Shown: positions 33,082 to 42,904, counted from the first letter of the stretch. The stretch is 64,000 bases of DNA from JACTOJ01 sp032335695 (GCF_032335695.1 NZ_JACTOJ010000024.1:8458-72457), one strand, 5' to 3'. Translations and numbers: made by a program. The notes: generated by a model not told the origin, from the letters alone.

Positions 33082-34005
33082 ATGAAAGAATATGTTTTAA
33101 AAACGGATAAGCTTACCAAAAGCTATAATGGTGTTACTGCTTTAAATAACCTATCTGTATCCTTAGAAGCTGGTAAAATTTACGGCTTAATAGGGCAAAA
33201 CGGCGCAGGAAAATCTACATTTATGAAGCTTATCACAGGCCTTTGTTTCCCTAGCAGCGGCAGTATAGAGCTATTTGGTCACAATGATAAAAAATCCCTT
33301 CAATTAGAAAGAAAGAGACTTGGTTCTATGATTGAATATCCTAGCGTGGTTTCTACTATGACTGCAAAAGAAAATATTAAACTTCACAGAATTATGAAAG
33401 GTATACCGGATGAATCCATTGAGGAGGAGTTATTAAAGCTTGTTGGTCTTTCTGATACTGGAAAAAAGAAGGCAAAGAATTTTTCTCTTGGCATGAAGCA
33501 GCGTTTAGGCATCGCTGTTGCTCTTATAGGAAATCCTGAACTTCTTATTCTTGATGAACCTATAAATGGACTTGATCCCATAGGTGTAGTGGAGATAAGA
33601 AACCTTATTAAAAAACTATGTGAAGAAAAACACATGACAATACTAATTTCAAGTCACAATCTACCTGAAATGTACCAAACCGCTACAGATTATATTATCA
33701 TCCATAAAGGAGAAATAAAGCAGGCGTTAACGCTTTCTGAACTTGAAGAATGCTGCAAGCATCATATCTTAATAAGCTGCCAGCAGCCTGAAAAATTAGC
33801 TAGTGTCCTAGAACTTAAATTAAATACGCAAAACTACAAGGTTATGCCAGACAAAACCATTAAACTCTACGATTATTTAAATGAAAAGGAACGAGTATCG
33901 AAGGTCCTTTTTGAAAATAATATTGTGGTTACAAACCTTTCAGTAGCTGGTGACACTCTTGAGGACTACTTCGTTTCTATTGTAGGAGGTAATAAAAATG
34001 TATAA
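33082..34005 (+). CDS. ABC transporter ATP-binding protein, BcrA/lantibiotic immunity type
   Basis: A 307-residue ATPase with Walker A (LIGQNGAGKSTFMKL), signature (FSLGMKQRLGIA) and Walker B (LLILDEPINGLDP), followed by about 90 C-terminal residues typical of bacitracin/lantibiotic resistance ATPases (BcrA). It overlaps the permease start by 8 bases. With the permease it probably exports or shields against a peptide antibiotic. The ribosome site is GAAAGGTG. Confidence 0.88.
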   Translation: MKEYVLKTDKLTKSYNGVTALNNLSVSLEAGKIYGLIGQNGAGKSTFMKLITGLCFPSSGSIELFGHNDKKSLQLERKRLGSMIEYPSVVSTMTAKENIKLHRIMKGIPDESIEEELLKLVGLSDTGKKKAKNFSLGMKQRLGIAVALIGNPELLILDEPINGLDPIGVVEIRNLIKKLCEEKHMTILISSHNLPEMYQTATDYIIIHKGEIKQALTLSELEECCKHHILISCQQPEKLASVLELKLNTQNYKVMPDKTIKLYDYLNEKERVSKVLFENNIVVTNLSVAGDTLEDYFVSIVGGNKNV

Positions 34006-34795
34006 TCTAATTTGGGCGGATTTATATAAATTGCGTAAATCAGCAGCAATGAAAATATTATTTGCAATTATGGTCTTTACCTCAATTGGCATGGCAATAT
34101 TGTCCTATTTTATACCTAAAGGACAAATTGATTCCAACATGTCTGGTATTTGCTTTCTGCTGGCAGATGCAGATATGATAAGTATTATTGGCTCCTTAGC
34201 AGCAGGAATTTTTATCTGTGGAGACTTCGAAAACAGAATCATTCATGATGCTATTGCAAATGGCTCCAGCCGTGCTCAGATTATTTTCAGTAAAGCACTT
34301 GTATTTCTTTTCACTTCCACCTTGTTGCTGCTCCCCTACGCTATAGTGACTATTGTAACTATATTAACAGGAGATAAATTTAGTGTTAGCTCTGCTTCTG
34401 TGGGCTTTCTTCACTTCATAGCTTCAGATAGTGGTAAATCTTTGGCAGCAGGGCAGCTATGGAAGCTTATAGCTGTTGTAATAACTTTACTAGTGGTGTA
34501 CGCTGCTCAAATAAGTATTTGCGTCCCTCTTGTTTTAGGGGTTAAAAAACCAGTGATTGTTTTAGCAATCTATTATGCTTTTACAATCTTTTGTGCTCAG
34601 CTTGGAGCATTAAGTACTAGCTCTAAAGCCTTTAACCTTATTTCCTCTTGGATACCCTATGGCGGAAACTATTCTCTTATCACCTTAAATACAAGTCCAG
34701 GCTATATTTTGCAGACTCTGGCTGTAAGTTTAATATTTATTTTTGTAATGCTGTCTCTTACCTATTTTATATTTAGAAAAGCAGAAATTAAGTAA
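33998..34795 (+). CDS. ABC-2 type permease, lantibiotic/bacitracin resistance type
   Basis: A 265-residue membrane protein with six hydrophobic segments (about 18-38, 58-80, 100-125, 153-172, 178-200, 235-258). The sequence IWADLYKLRKSAAMKILF and the IFICGDFENRIIHDAIANGSSR loop are typical of BcrB/immunity-type permeases. Translation is coupled to the ATPase by an 8-base overlap. The kinase gene follows after 10 bases. Confidence 0.85.
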   Translation: MYNLIWADLYKLRKSAAMKILFAIMVFTSIGMAILSYFIPKGQIDSNMSGICFLLADADMISIIGSLAAGIFICGDFENRIIHDAIANGSSRAQIIFSKALVFLFTSTLLLLPYAIVTIVTILTGDKFSVSSASVGFLHFIASDSGKSLAAGQLWKLIAVVITLLVVYAAQISICVPLVLGVKKPVIVLAIYYAFTIFCAQLGALSTSSKAFNLISSWIPYGGNYSLITLNTSPGYILQTLAVSLIFIFVMLSLTYFIFRKAEIK

Positions 34796-34805
34796 TGAAA
34801 GGTTT

Positions 34806-35705
34806 GTGAAAAGTTTGAATATAATTGTTGTTGTTTTAAGTATTATAAGCATCTTGTCCATTTTTTATATTATATTTTTGCAGCAGCAATTACGCAGCAT
34901 TAATCTTCAATTAGGCAAGAGATTAAAAGAGCATACCCGTCAGCCCATTAGCTTGGAAATGATTAATAAAGAGCTCACTTCTTTGGCCGTTAATATAAAC
35001 AACTGTCTTAAGGCGGAGGAAAAACTCCGTCTTGATGTGCTTCGTGAAGAAAAGCACTTTAAAGAAATGATTGCAAACATATCCCACGACCTTCGTACAC
35101 CTCTTACCGCCATAAAAGGCTATCAACAGCTGATAGAAAAAGAACCTCTTTCAAAGCAGCAGCAAAGCAAGCTAAAAATTGCTAAAAAACATGTAGATGA
35201 GCTAGGCAGCCTCATAGAGCATTTTTTTGAATATACCTATCTTTTAAATGTGGATGATATTTTAAAGCCAGAAAAAATCAATCTTACCAATCTTATAGCA
35301 GAATGCATAGCAGCTTCTGTTGAACTTTTTGAAGAAAAGCAAATTGAGGCAGACTTCTCCCAGACTTCGCCTGTATTTGTGTTCTGTGACAAAGAAGCTG
35401 CCACAAGGATTATACAAAATCTCATAAGAAATTGTGTTCAGCACTCTAAAAGTAATATAAAAATACAGATTTCAGCCACTGAAAATGCTGTCATATCCTT
35501 TAAGAATTCAGTAAATAATCCCTCAGATATTGATGTTACCAAACTTTTTGACCGTTTTTATACCGGCGATAAAGCCAGAAGTAAAAGTACAGGTCTTGGG
35601 CTATCCATTGTACAGCTTTTAGCACAACAGATGGGTGGCAGTACCAGCGCAGCCTTGCAGAAGGATATACTTGAAATCTGCGTTGAACTGCCACTATATA
35701 ATTAA
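34806..35705 (+). CDS. Sensor histidine kinase with a single N-terminal membrane segment
   Basis: A 299-residue kinase with one membrane helix (residues about 5-26), no extracellular domain, then a HisKA box with phospho-acceptor H94 (ANISHDLRTPLTAIKGY) and a HATPase domain (N box IIQNLIRNCVQHS, G boxes KSTGLGLSIVQLL). Kinases lacking a sensing domain often read the state of their partner ABC transporter. The start is GTG 34806 with a weak AAAGG site. It is the last gene of the regulator-ABC-kinase operon and abuts the convergent MBL gene without spacing. Confidence 0.9.
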   Translation: MKSLNIIVVVLSIISILSIFYIIFLQQQLRSINLQLGKRLKEHTRQPISLEMINKELTSLAVNINNCLKAEEKLRLDVLREEKHFKEMIANISHDLRTPLTAIKGYQQLIEKEPLSKQQQSKLKIAKKHVDELGSLIEHFFEYTYLLNVDDILKPEKINLTNLIAECIAASVELFEEKQIEADFSQTSPVFVFCDKEAATRIIQNLIRNCVQHSKSNIKIQISATENAVISFKNSVNNPSDIDVTKLFDRFYTGDKARSKSTGLGLSIVQLLAQQMGGSTSAALQKDILEICVELPLYN

Positions 35706-36443
35706 TTACAAAAGCCTTTCCCCTCTTTTATCAAAGGTTATTATCTCTGTGTCAGTATTACTAATTTTTTCTTTAAATCTATTGGTAGTGTTATAATCAT
35801 CCCAAAGATGCATAGGAATAAAAATCTCAGGCTTTGTTTTTTCAATAAAGTACTCTCCTCCTAGGCTATAATTATCCTTAAGCCTTGGATCTACAGGGAA
35901 AAACGCTATATCTAGCTTCTCATTTTCCTCGGCAATTTTTAATACCTCTTTTTTAAACTTTCCTGCCATCTGTTTCTTCTCTTCCTCTGTATCATCCCAC
36001 CAGTACCACCAATTCAAGTCACCAGCATGAAAAATATTTATTCCGTCCGCATTTACCATAAAGGACCTCCCAGCATCTGTTGATCCATATCCTTTTATGG
36101 TCAAACCTTCAAGTTGAAGTTCCTCATAAAGTTTTATATAATGAACTCCCTCATAACGATATTTGCGCCTTATATCATTGCTGAGCACATATTCTATATC
36201 CTGTCTTTTTCCTCTCCAGTTCATTATGATTGGATTGAAATGATCTGGATGTATATGTGAAGAAAATACTATTATTTTTTTATCTATGCTTAATTCTTTA
36301 TCTCCTATGCAGCCATTTTCTAAGCTCTTTTCACCATTATCCGGCTCATCCTTGTAGTAGTCAAATATTAAAAAGTAGTTCTTAGTCTCTACAGAAAATC
36401 CGCTGTGATATAGATAATTAATCTTTACATCAAAATTTTTCAT
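35706..36443 (-). CDS. MBL-fold hydrolase, UlaG-like
   Basis: A 245-residue metallo-beta-lactamase-fold protein of the UlaG/L-ascorbate-6-phosphate lactonase-like group. Metal ligands are in FSSHIHPDHFNP (HxHxDH), FHAGDLNWW and the late FIPMHLWDDY. The Trp-rich segment after HAGD (DLNWWYWWDDTEEEKKQM) is typical of a clostridial subgroup. The substrate is unknown. Its stop is directly next to the stop of the histidine kinase gene, and it is divergent from the glyoxalase-like gene. Confidence 0.83.
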   Translation of the reverse strand: MKNFDVKINYLYHSGFSVETKNYFLIFDYYKDEPDNGEKSLENGCIGDKELSIDKKIIVFSSHIHPDHFNPIIMNWRGKRQDIEYVLSNDIRRKYRYEGVHYIKLYEELQLEGLTIKGYGSTDAGRSFMVNADGINIFHAGDLNWWYWWDDTEEEKKQMAGKFKKEVLKIAEENEKLDIAFFPVDPRLKDNYSLGGEYFIEKTKPEIFIPMHLWDDYNTTNRFKEKISNTDTEIITFDKRGERLL

Positions 36444-36503
36444 ACATAATCCTCCTGTTCATATGCTATAATTTTATTATAACTTTAAGGAGGTAAAATT
36501 AAA

Positions 36504-36872
36504 ATGAATTTTAAATTTGATCACAATAATATAAATGTTTTAAATTTAGAAAAAAGCTTAAAATTCTACGAAGAAGCCCTTGGTCTTAAGGAAGTTAGAC
36601 GAAAAGAAGCTTCTGATGGAAGCTTTATACTTGTATACTTAGGGGATGGCTCCTCTCAGCATCAATTAGAGCTAACTTGGCTTAGAGATAGAAAAGAGCC
36701 TTATGAATTAGGAGATAATGAATCTCATATCGCTTTTAAAGTAGATGATTACAAAGCCGCTCATAAGCATCATGAAGAAATGGGCTGCATATGCTTTGAA
36801 AATCCAGGCATGGGAATCTACTTTATAAATGACCCTGATGATTATTGGCTAGAAGTAATACCAACAAGATAA
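36504..36872 (+). CDS. Glyoxalase I-like VOC-family protein
   Basis: A 122-residue vicinal-oxygen-chelate protein close to lactoylglutathione lyase. The metal-site pattern is near complete: FDHNNINVLNLEKSLKFYEEALGL at the start, QLELTW (Glu), SHIAFKVDDY (His) and DDYWLEVIPTR (Glu). It probably removes methylglyoxal as a thiol adduct; without glutathione in most clostridia the co-substrate is uncertain. It has an AGGAGG site and its own terminator at 36904-36932. Confidence 0.88.
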   Translation: MNFKFDHNNINVLNLEKSLKFYEEALGLKEVRRKEASDGSFILVYLGDGSSQHQLELTWLRDRKEPYELGDNESHIAFKVDDYKAAHKHHEEMGCICFENPGMGIYFINDPDDYWLEVIPTR

Positions 36873-36903
36873 AAATCTAATGAAAATTTAATGTTTTTAT
36901 AAG

Positions 36904-36932
36904 GCAGCATATATTTTTAATGCTGCTTTTTT
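36904..36932 (+). terminator. Terminator of the glyoxalase-like gene
   Basis: GCAGCAT (36904-36910) pairs with ATGCTGC (36920-36926), followed by six T residues. Confidence 0.85.
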
Positions 36933-37127
36933 CATTTTCATGAAAAACCCTATCACTTATATTTTATTATCAATTGATAATCCATAACATTCAGAATATT
37001 AATTGACACAATAGTTTTTATAATATATAATCTTTTATAATCACTTTTCAAATGATAATGCATATACTATATAGATGTAATTTTTAAGTATATTTTATTC
37101 AGTAAATAATTAATAGGAGGTAATTAT

Positions 37128-38021
37128 TTGAATAGCAAAACAAAAACTGCTAGGCTTTCTATATTATCTAATTCAAGTCTCATAATAATGAAATTAATAG
37201 TGGGATTTCTATCAGGCTCCGTTAGTATAATTTCTGAAGCTATTCATTCTTCTATGGATCTTCTGGCTGCTGTAATAGCCTTTTTTTCAGTAATTATATC
37301 TGACAAGCCAGCGGATAAGGATCATCCTTATGGCCATGGAAAGGTAGAGAATATATCTGGTGTGATAGAGGCACTTTTAATCTTCATAGCTTCTATTATT
37401 ATAATATATAAAGCCGTGGAAAAATTAATAAACCCTAGCAAAATAGAATCTGTTGGTTTAGGTTTTATTGTAATGTTTATATCAGCTCTTGTTAATTACA
37501 TAGTTTCTAGGAAACTATATAAAATTGCAAAACAAGAGGAATCCATAGCTCTTGAAGCTGATGCTCTTCACCTTAAGGCAGATGTGCTTACTTCTTTCAG
37601 CGTTGGATTAGGACTTCTTTTAATTTATATTACAAAGCTGAATTTTTTAGATCCAATTGTGGCAATAGGTGTGGCTGTTTTCATATTGAGGGAAGCCTGC
37701 GAGCTTTTAAAAACTGCTTTTCAGCCTCTTCTAGACGTTAAGCTTTCTGATGTTGAAATAACGAAAGTACGTCAGGCTATAGAAGGCCACAATATGGTCT
37801 ATTGCAATTATCATGAGCTAAAAACCAGAAGAAGCGGGAGTAAAAAATATATAGATCTTCATCTTGTGGTTCCAAGGGATATGTCCGTAGAAAAAGCTCA
37901 CCATATATGTGATGATATAGAAAATGATATAGAAACTTCTCTGAAAAATTCTGATGTGATGATACATGTGGAGTCCTGCAATAAGAATTGCTCCTGCAGT
38001 GAATGTAAAGTTCACGCTTAA
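37128..38021 (+). CDS. Cation diffusion facilitator family transporter
   Basis: A 297-residue divalent metal:proton antiporter of the cytoplasmic membrane. Six helices occupy about residues 12-215. The transport-site patterns are SEAIHSSMDLLAA and ALEADALHLKADVLTS, and the HPYGHGKVE motif follows helix 2. The C-terminal cytosolic domain ends in a Cys/His-rich tail (ESCNKNCSCSECKVHA) that could sense or deliver metal. The start is TTG 37128, supported by AGGAGG at 7-base spacing. The substrate is probably Zn, Fe or Mn, not decidable here. Confidence 0.9.
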   Translation: MNSKTKTARLSILSNSSLIIMKLIVGFLSGSVSIISEAIHSSMDLLAAVIAFFSVIISDKPADKDHPYGHGKVENISGVIEALLIFIASIIIIYKAVEKLINPSKIESVGLGFIVMFISALVNYIVSRKLYKIAKQEESIALEADALHLKADVLTSFSVGLGLLLIYITKLNFLDPIVAIGVAVFILREACELLKTAFQPLLDVKLSDVEITKVRQAIEGHNMVYCNYHELKTRRSGSKKYIDLHLVVPRDMSVEKAHHICDDIENDIETSLKNSDVMIHVESCNKNCSCSECKVHA

Positions 38022-38027
38022 GCTAAC

Positions 38028-38055
38028 AAAATAGCCCAAAACACTGGGCTATTTT
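38028..38055. terminator. Bidirectional terminator between CDF gene and GH8 gene
   Basis: AAAATAGCCCA (38028-38038) and TGGGCTATTTT (38045-38055) are perfect 11-bp arms. The right arm overlaps the stop of the convergent GH8 gene. Confidence 0.8.
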
Positions 38056-39113
38056 ATTTTTCCGCTGATAATAAGAAAGGTCCAAAGCTTTAGCGAGCTT
38101 CCATAATAGCTTTTATCATCACTGGCTTTAAGCTTATCTATCAATTGTTTACTAAAGCTTGCTTCATAGTTTATTAAACTAGAAGCAGCGTAAGAGGCCA
38201 AATAAGAGGTATTAATGTAGTTTTGTCTCGCCTTTCCATCCCTGCTGTATTCCGCTGTCAGCTTATCTATGCCTATGCTTTTCAAAAACTCTTCTTGTCT
38301 TTGCAAGATATCTTTAGTTCCAGAATCCTTGCTTGCTTCATAGAAGCTTATAAGCCTTAATGGAACTCTCAAGGCTTCGTAGCCATATATGTTATCTTTC
38401 TGTTCTATAGTTCCATCTTCGTTTATCCAATCAGGTAAAAATCCAGTATTCTTATCCATGTTCTTTTCCAATAAGTCCATATTTGCTTTAATTATCTTCT
38501 GCCAAAAGCTTTTATCCTGACCCTGCAGCTTTTGAAAATCTAGGTAATATAGAGGTGCTGCATAGGAAGGATTAAAAGGTCTGTTGCTTCCCCATTTATC
38601 TCCAGGCAGCAATACATATTCTGAGGAAATATCATTTTTCTTTACAGCCTCTACCATTGCTTTAGCAGCATTATCATAATCACTATTATTCCACTTCTTA
38701 GCTGCAAGCAGCAGTGAATAGGCTATATCCTCATCTGCGTCCGAGGCAGAACCTTCTCCTATTATTTTACCACTAGCAGCTATCTGCCAATTCATAAGCC
38801 CGTTATCATCTAAATATTTTTCAGTATAGTTCCACAGCTTTTGAAATAAATTATAATCTCCCATAGCTGAAGCAAAAAGCATTCCATAGCCCATACCTTC
38901 GCTTACGGTGATATTATTACGCTGAGGGTCTACTACTCTGCTCATGTTTTCAGCTGTATCCTCAACGAAATTTTTCTTCCAATATTCATAGTAATTATCC
39001 GTATAGGTTTTATCCTTTACATCAGTTTTACTTTTTAAAGCCTGAAAAATCGCAGCGGCAATTATGATGAGCATAATAAATAAAACAACTAATTTATACG
39101 CTTTTCTTTTCAA
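38049..39113 (-). CDS. GH8 endo-beta-1,4-glucanase (BcsZ-like)
   Basis: A 354-residue secreted or membrane-tethered glucanase. One N-terminal hydrophobic segment (residues 7-24) precedes an (alpha/alpha)6 glycoside hydrolase family 8 domain. The catalytic acid Glu is E72 in TVSEGMGYGML, and the Asp cluster is in GSASDADEDIAYSLLLA near 121-135. It is the last gene of the polysaccharide operon. BcsZ-type GH8 enzymes trim nascent cellulose during synthesis and export. It lies 38 bases downstream of the AlgJ-like gene. Confidence 0.88.
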   Translation of the reverse strand: MKRKAYKLVVLFIMLIIIAAAIFQALKSKTDVKDKTYTDNYYEYWKKNFVEDTAENMSRVVDPQRNNITVSEGMGYGMLFASAMGDYNLFQKLWNYTEKYLDDNGLMNWQIAASGKIIGEGSASDADEDIAYSLLLAAKKWNNSDYDNAAKAMVEAVKKNDISSEYVLLPGDKWGSNRPFNPSYAAPLYYLDFQKLQGQDKSFWQKIIKANMDLLEKNMDKNTGFLPDWINEDGTIEQKDNIYGYEALRVPLRLISFYEASKDSGTKDILQRQEEFLKSIGIDKLTAEYSRDGKARQNYINTSYLASYAASSLINYEASFSKQLIDKLKASDDKSYYGSSLKLWTFLIISGKIK

Positions 39114-39151
39114 ATTATCAGCACCCCACCCTCCTATTATTAATATCTGTT

Positions 39152-40354
39152 TTAAAATTTAAAGAAATCTTCTGTTAAATCCTGAGGATAAAAGGATACA
39201 AATACAAAATCCGTCTTCACGCTGTTTATATAGTCCGTTATATTTCTTGTATAGTATCTTGGGTCTACCATATAAATATCAGAGCAAACTGTGGAAAGAA
39301 AGGCTGCCAATGCCACGGTATAAGAATCTTTTACAAACAATATCTTCGGACCCTTTGGCATATTTTTATTTACCACATGCACTATACCTTGATTTCCAAA
39401 CAAATAAGAAGAATATTTATCTGCTTCCAAAGCATAGGTTCCCTTCTGAGTCCTAAAAGGAGATACAGTAATAAGCGCTTCTTCAAATCTGCCGCTCAAG
39501 GTAGTTTCCTGCTTTCCAGTATTAGAATAATATGTGTAATCAGTACTGTACTTAGGATATATTAGAGTAAAATCATCTACTCCCGAGTAAGTTATTCCCG
39601 TCTTTCTTCCCATGGAACCTACATAACAATTCGGATAGGTTATAAAATTATAGTTATCTTTATTCGTATAAAAATTCATATTTGATATATTGGCTCCATA
39701 TTGATTTTTCAAAGTGTTAGCCAATTGCCCAAATTCCCAGAAGGCTGTTTTGGTATTCCAATGATGATCCGTCTTAAAAAACATATCCTCTAGTGCTATA
39801 CCGCTTTTATCTAAATTTTTTCTTAAATCTATGGTATCTATATTATTTTTCTTAAGCAGATCCAAAAATGTATCTGCGGTCTCATTGGCATAATCGTAAG
39901 GGATACCGTAAGGCAGCTTTGTGTATCCTTTATAGTATTTGTCAGGAGGCATAACATATGCAAATTTTGTTTTTTTATCCTTAAGATTCTTCTTTAGGGT
40001 CTCTGTTCTTTTAACCAACTCATATACCGGATTAGGCTTTTGCGCAAAGAAAGTATAATGCAACACTCCATTTTTATCTTTGACTACCTCAAAATTAGAT
40101 TCCTCATTTTTATCCATTAGCTTTTGAATATATCCATATAACTCTATAGATTTATATTTTCCATAGGTACTATCCGTCATTGCATTCTCAGCAGCATTTA
40201 TATCATCGCTTAATTTCTGTGTCTTTTTTTCTTGAGTTTTTACTGCATCAATTATAGGTTTATAGGTGCTTTTTAAGTTCTGAAAAGCCAATATAAAAAT
40301 CATTGCCATAATGATAACAGAGGTTACAAATTTTTTAATAAAAAGTCTATTCAT
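39152..40354 (-). CDS. AlgJ/AlgX-like (DHHW) polysaccharide acetylation protein
   Basis: A 400-residue protein anchored by one N-terminal helix (about residues 7-26) with an extracellular SGNH-like domain of the AlgX/AlgJ type. The hallmark motif DMFFKTDHHWNTKTAFWEF, holding the Asp-His pair, is at about 190-210, and the Ser-type nucleophile region KGPKILFVKDSYTVAL is near 330. In alginate and acetylated cellulose systems it moves acetyl groups onto the polymer together with the MBOAT partner encoded 13 bases upstream. Confidence 0.85.
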   Translation of the reverse strand: MNRLFIKKFVTSVIIMAMIFILAFQNLKSTYKPIIDAVKTQEKKTQKLSDDINAAENAMTDSTYGKYKSIELYGYIQKLMDKNEESNFEVVKDKNGVLHYTFFAQKPNPVYELVKRTETLKKNLKDKKTKFAYVMPPDKYYKGYTKLPYGIPYDYANETADTFLDLLKKNNIDTIDLRKNLDKSGIALEDMFFKTDHHWNTKTAFWEFGQLANTLKNQYGANISNMNFYTNKDNYNFITYPNCYVGSMGRKTGITYSGVDDFTLIYPKYSTDYTYYSNTGKQETTLSGRFEEALITVSPFRTQKGTYALEADKYSSYLFGNQGIVHVVNKNMPKGPKILFVKDSYTVALAAFLSTVCSDIYMVDPRYYTRNITDYINSVKTDFVFVSFYPQDLTEDFFKF

Positions 40355-40367
40355 ACCTTATCCTCCC

Positions 40368-41789
40368 TCAGAACTTAAAATAAATGAAGGGATTATAGCT
40401 TCCTTTTACAATGTAGGACATGCATACCAAGAACAGTCCCACAATGGCAAAAGGGTATAATCCATCTAAAACTCTGTATCCAAAAGCTTTATCTACGATG
40501 AATTTATTGGTCTTTCTTGCAATCGGTGTGGATAAAACTATTGCCGCAATAATAAAAATCAGATTTTCCTTTATAAACATGAAAGTGTAAGGACTCCAAA
40601 AGCCATTATGCCTGAATCCAAACATAGAAGCTATATAATTCCCTGCTTCCAAAATATTATTTGCTCTAAATATAACCCAGCCCAAATTTATGACAAACAA
40701 AGCATATATGTGTCTATATACAGCAGGTATCTCAAGTTCATCAAAGGAAATGAGCTTTTCAAAAGCTATAAAAATAAAATTTAAAAATCCCCATATTATA
40801 AAAGTCCATTCGGCTCCATGCCATACTCCAGTGGATACCCAAACTATAAATAGGTTTCTTATAAGCTTATCCTTGTTTTTAACTCTGGAACCGCCTAAAG
40901 GAAAATATAGATAGTCCTTGAACCATAAACTTAAAGATATATGCCACCTTCTCCAAAACTCAGTTATGGATTTTGATATGTAGGGATAATTGAAATTCTC
41001 TTCAAACTTGAAACCAAACATAAGTCCTATGCCTATAGCCATATCAGAGTAACCTGAAAAATCAAAATATATCTGCAGGGTATAAGCTATAGCTCCAAGC
41101 CATGCTAGAGTAACCGTCACTGCACTATTTGAATTCATTTGAAAAATTCTGTCTACAATTACAGCCATGCTGTTTGATATAAGAAGCTTTTTTCCCATAC
41201 CGGTTACAAACCTGCAAGTTCCAACAGAAAATTTCTGCCAGGTGATTTTTTCTTTCTTGATCTGATTTTTTATATCCTCATATCTAGAAATAGGTCCGGC
41301 CAAAAGCTCAGGAAACAGTGCTATGTATAAGCCTACATAAAGTGGATTTTTTTCTGCCTTGGACTTTCCTCTATATATATCTGCAAGATAAGATACAGCT
41401 TTAAAAGTAAAAAATGAAATTCCTATAGGAAGAGCTATATTAGGAATAGCTATTTGATGGCTTTGCAGCTGATTTAGATTTCTTACAACAAAGGCTAAAT
41501 ATTTAAATATAAAAAGAGAACCCAAATTACCTGCAGTGCCTAATATCAAAAAATACTTACTATACTTTTTCTTGCTTTTAAAATAAAAAATGAGATGGCC
41601 TAGCACATAGTTAAAAATTATAGAACCCACCATAAGCAGTACATAGGAAGGTTCGCCCCAAGCATAAAATGCCAAGCTTAATAAAAGTAAGGCAATATTT
41701 TGTAAGGTCTTAGAAAAAAAAGTTCCGTAATATAAAATTAGAGCTATGGGAAGGAAATATAATATGAATACCACGCTTGAAAACAGCAT
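40368..41789 (-). CDS. MBOAT O-acyltransferase, AlgI-like
   Basis: A 473-residue polytopic membrane acyltransferase that transfers acetyl groups across the membrane for polysaccharide O-acetylation. The family pattern is clear: AWGEPSYVLLM, LPIGISFFTFKAVSYLAD, LLAGPISRYEDI, YFDFSGYSDMAIGIGLMFGF, NFNYPYISKSITEFWRRWHISL, and the catalytic His in STGVWHGAEWTFIIWG. It works with the AlgJ-like protein downstream. ATG 41789 has an AGAGGTG site, 29 bases after the preceding gene. Confidence 0.92.
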   Translation of the reverse strand: MLFSSVVFILYFLPIALILYYGTFFSKTLQNIALLLLSLAFYAWGEPSYVLLMVGSIIFNYVLGHLIFYFKSKKKYSKYFLILGTAGNLGSLFIFKYLAFVVRNLNQLQSHQIAIPNIALPIGISFFTFKAVSYLADIYRGKSKAEKNPLYVGLYIALFPELLAGPISRYEDIKNQIKKEKITWQKFSVGTCRFVTGMGKKLLISNSMAVIVDRIFQMNSNSAVTVTLAWLGAIAYTLQIYFDFSGYSDMAIGIGLMFGFKFEENFNYPYISKSITEFWRRWHISLSLWFKDYLYFPLGGSRVKNKDKLIRNLFIVWVSTGVWHGAEWTFIIWGFLNFIFIAFEKLISFDELEIPAVYRHIYALFVINLGWVIFRANNILEAGNYIASMFGFRHNGFWSPYTFMFIKENLIFIIAAIVLSTPIARKTNKFIVDKAFGYRVLDGLYPFAIVGLFLVCMSYIVKGSYNPFIYFKF

Positions 41790-41818
41790 TCTTTCACCTC
41801 TTTTCTGAAATTCGTAGA

Positions 41819-42904
41819 TTATTTAACTCTTTTCCAAATTATATACAAATATAAAAATATAACAGCTAACACCAAGGCTCCTATTCTAATTGAATTTATA
41901 AAAGCAGCTGACATAATTAATGGGTATATTCCGCTTAAAAGATTTTTTACCTCACCCGGAGCTGGAATGCTCTTACTTGTACCATCTACCTCCTTGGCAC
42001 TAAGAGTCCAGGATTTAAATAGCTGTATTTCTTTTTCTACTGCTAAATTTCCGTAAACAGCCTCTATTTTTATCTTTCCTTCTTTAGCATTAGTGGTTAA
42101 TGTGAGTTTTCCATCCTTACTGATATAAACTCCTGAAGCATTATCCTCTAGCCTATAATTAACCTGTTCATTATTTAGTGAAGATTTATATAGGGCTATT
42201 GACTCCCCTTGAACTGGTATCTGAACTCTGTCTTCTCCCTGTATATAAAAATTTAAATTTCCGTAGCCAACAAGAGGATCATTTTTAGAAATAAGAGAAA
42301 AATCCCTTAAAACAACCTGCTTTTCTTTATTTTCCTCTGTGGTTATACCAATTCCCCAAGCGGCTATATCCGAAAAAGAATACGGCTTATCATCCCCGAT
42401 TTTGCTTTTTAAGCTATCTAGAGGCACATAAATCATTCCTTGAAAGCCCTTAGCTATATTTATAGTTCCATAGCTAGGTGCTGTTTTTTCAATTAATTCT
42501 TCATTTTCTTTTTTTATTAAAACAGTCTTATCCGAAGTCACCGACAAATAGGTACCATCTTTTTTAACTACTAAAAAGTTAAATTTTAAATCTCCATCAG
42601 AGTTATTTTTAATATTAAAGGCAGCCATACCAAAATTACCCCAGTTGTAGCTTCCCTTACTATATAAATTTGCTGTGTAATAACCCTTATTTAAATTCTC
42701 TGAATCAACCTTCAGATCTATAGAATTATTATTTACAGTATATTTTAGTTGTGCACCATTACTATCAACATACATATTTTCAGCTTTTAAACTCATATTA
42801 TCCTGGCTTTCAAAAGCAAAAGTTATAAAAGTATTACCAAAAAACAAGAATGTTACGCAGAATATCATTACTCTTTTATAAAAAGTCCATTTCATTGATT
42901 TCAT
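41819..42904 (-). CDS. Exported membrane-anchored protein in the BcsB position
   Basis: A 361-residue protein with a signal peptide (about residues 10-30) and a C-terminal helix (residues 336-356) followed by KRVK, so the body lies outside the membrane. The middle is beta-rich (KLTLTTNAKEGKIKIEAVYG looks Ig-like). It starts inside the end of the synthase gene (29-base overlap). By position it corresponds to BcsB/CcsB, which binds and guides the chain, but it is half the usual length and I see no specific BcsB motif, so the role is inferred. Confidence 0.65.
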   Translation of the reverse strand: MKSMKWTFYKRVMIFCVTFLFFGNTFITFAFESQDNMSLKAENMYVDSNGAQLKYTVNNNSIDLKVDSENLNKGYYTANLYSKGSYNWGNFGMAAFNIKNNSDGDLKFNFLVVKKDGTYLSVTSDKTVLIKKENEELIEKTAPSYGTINIAKGFQGMIYVPLDSLKSKIGDDKPYSFSDIAAWGIGITTEENKEKQVVLRDFSLISKNDPLVGYGNLNFYIQGEDRVQIPVQGESIALYKSSLNNEQVNYRLEDNASGVYISKDGKLTLTTNAKEGKIKIEAVYGNLAVEKEIQLFKSWTLSAKEVDGTSKSIPAPGEVKNLLSGIYPLIMSAAFINSIRIGALVLAVIFLYLYIIWKRVK

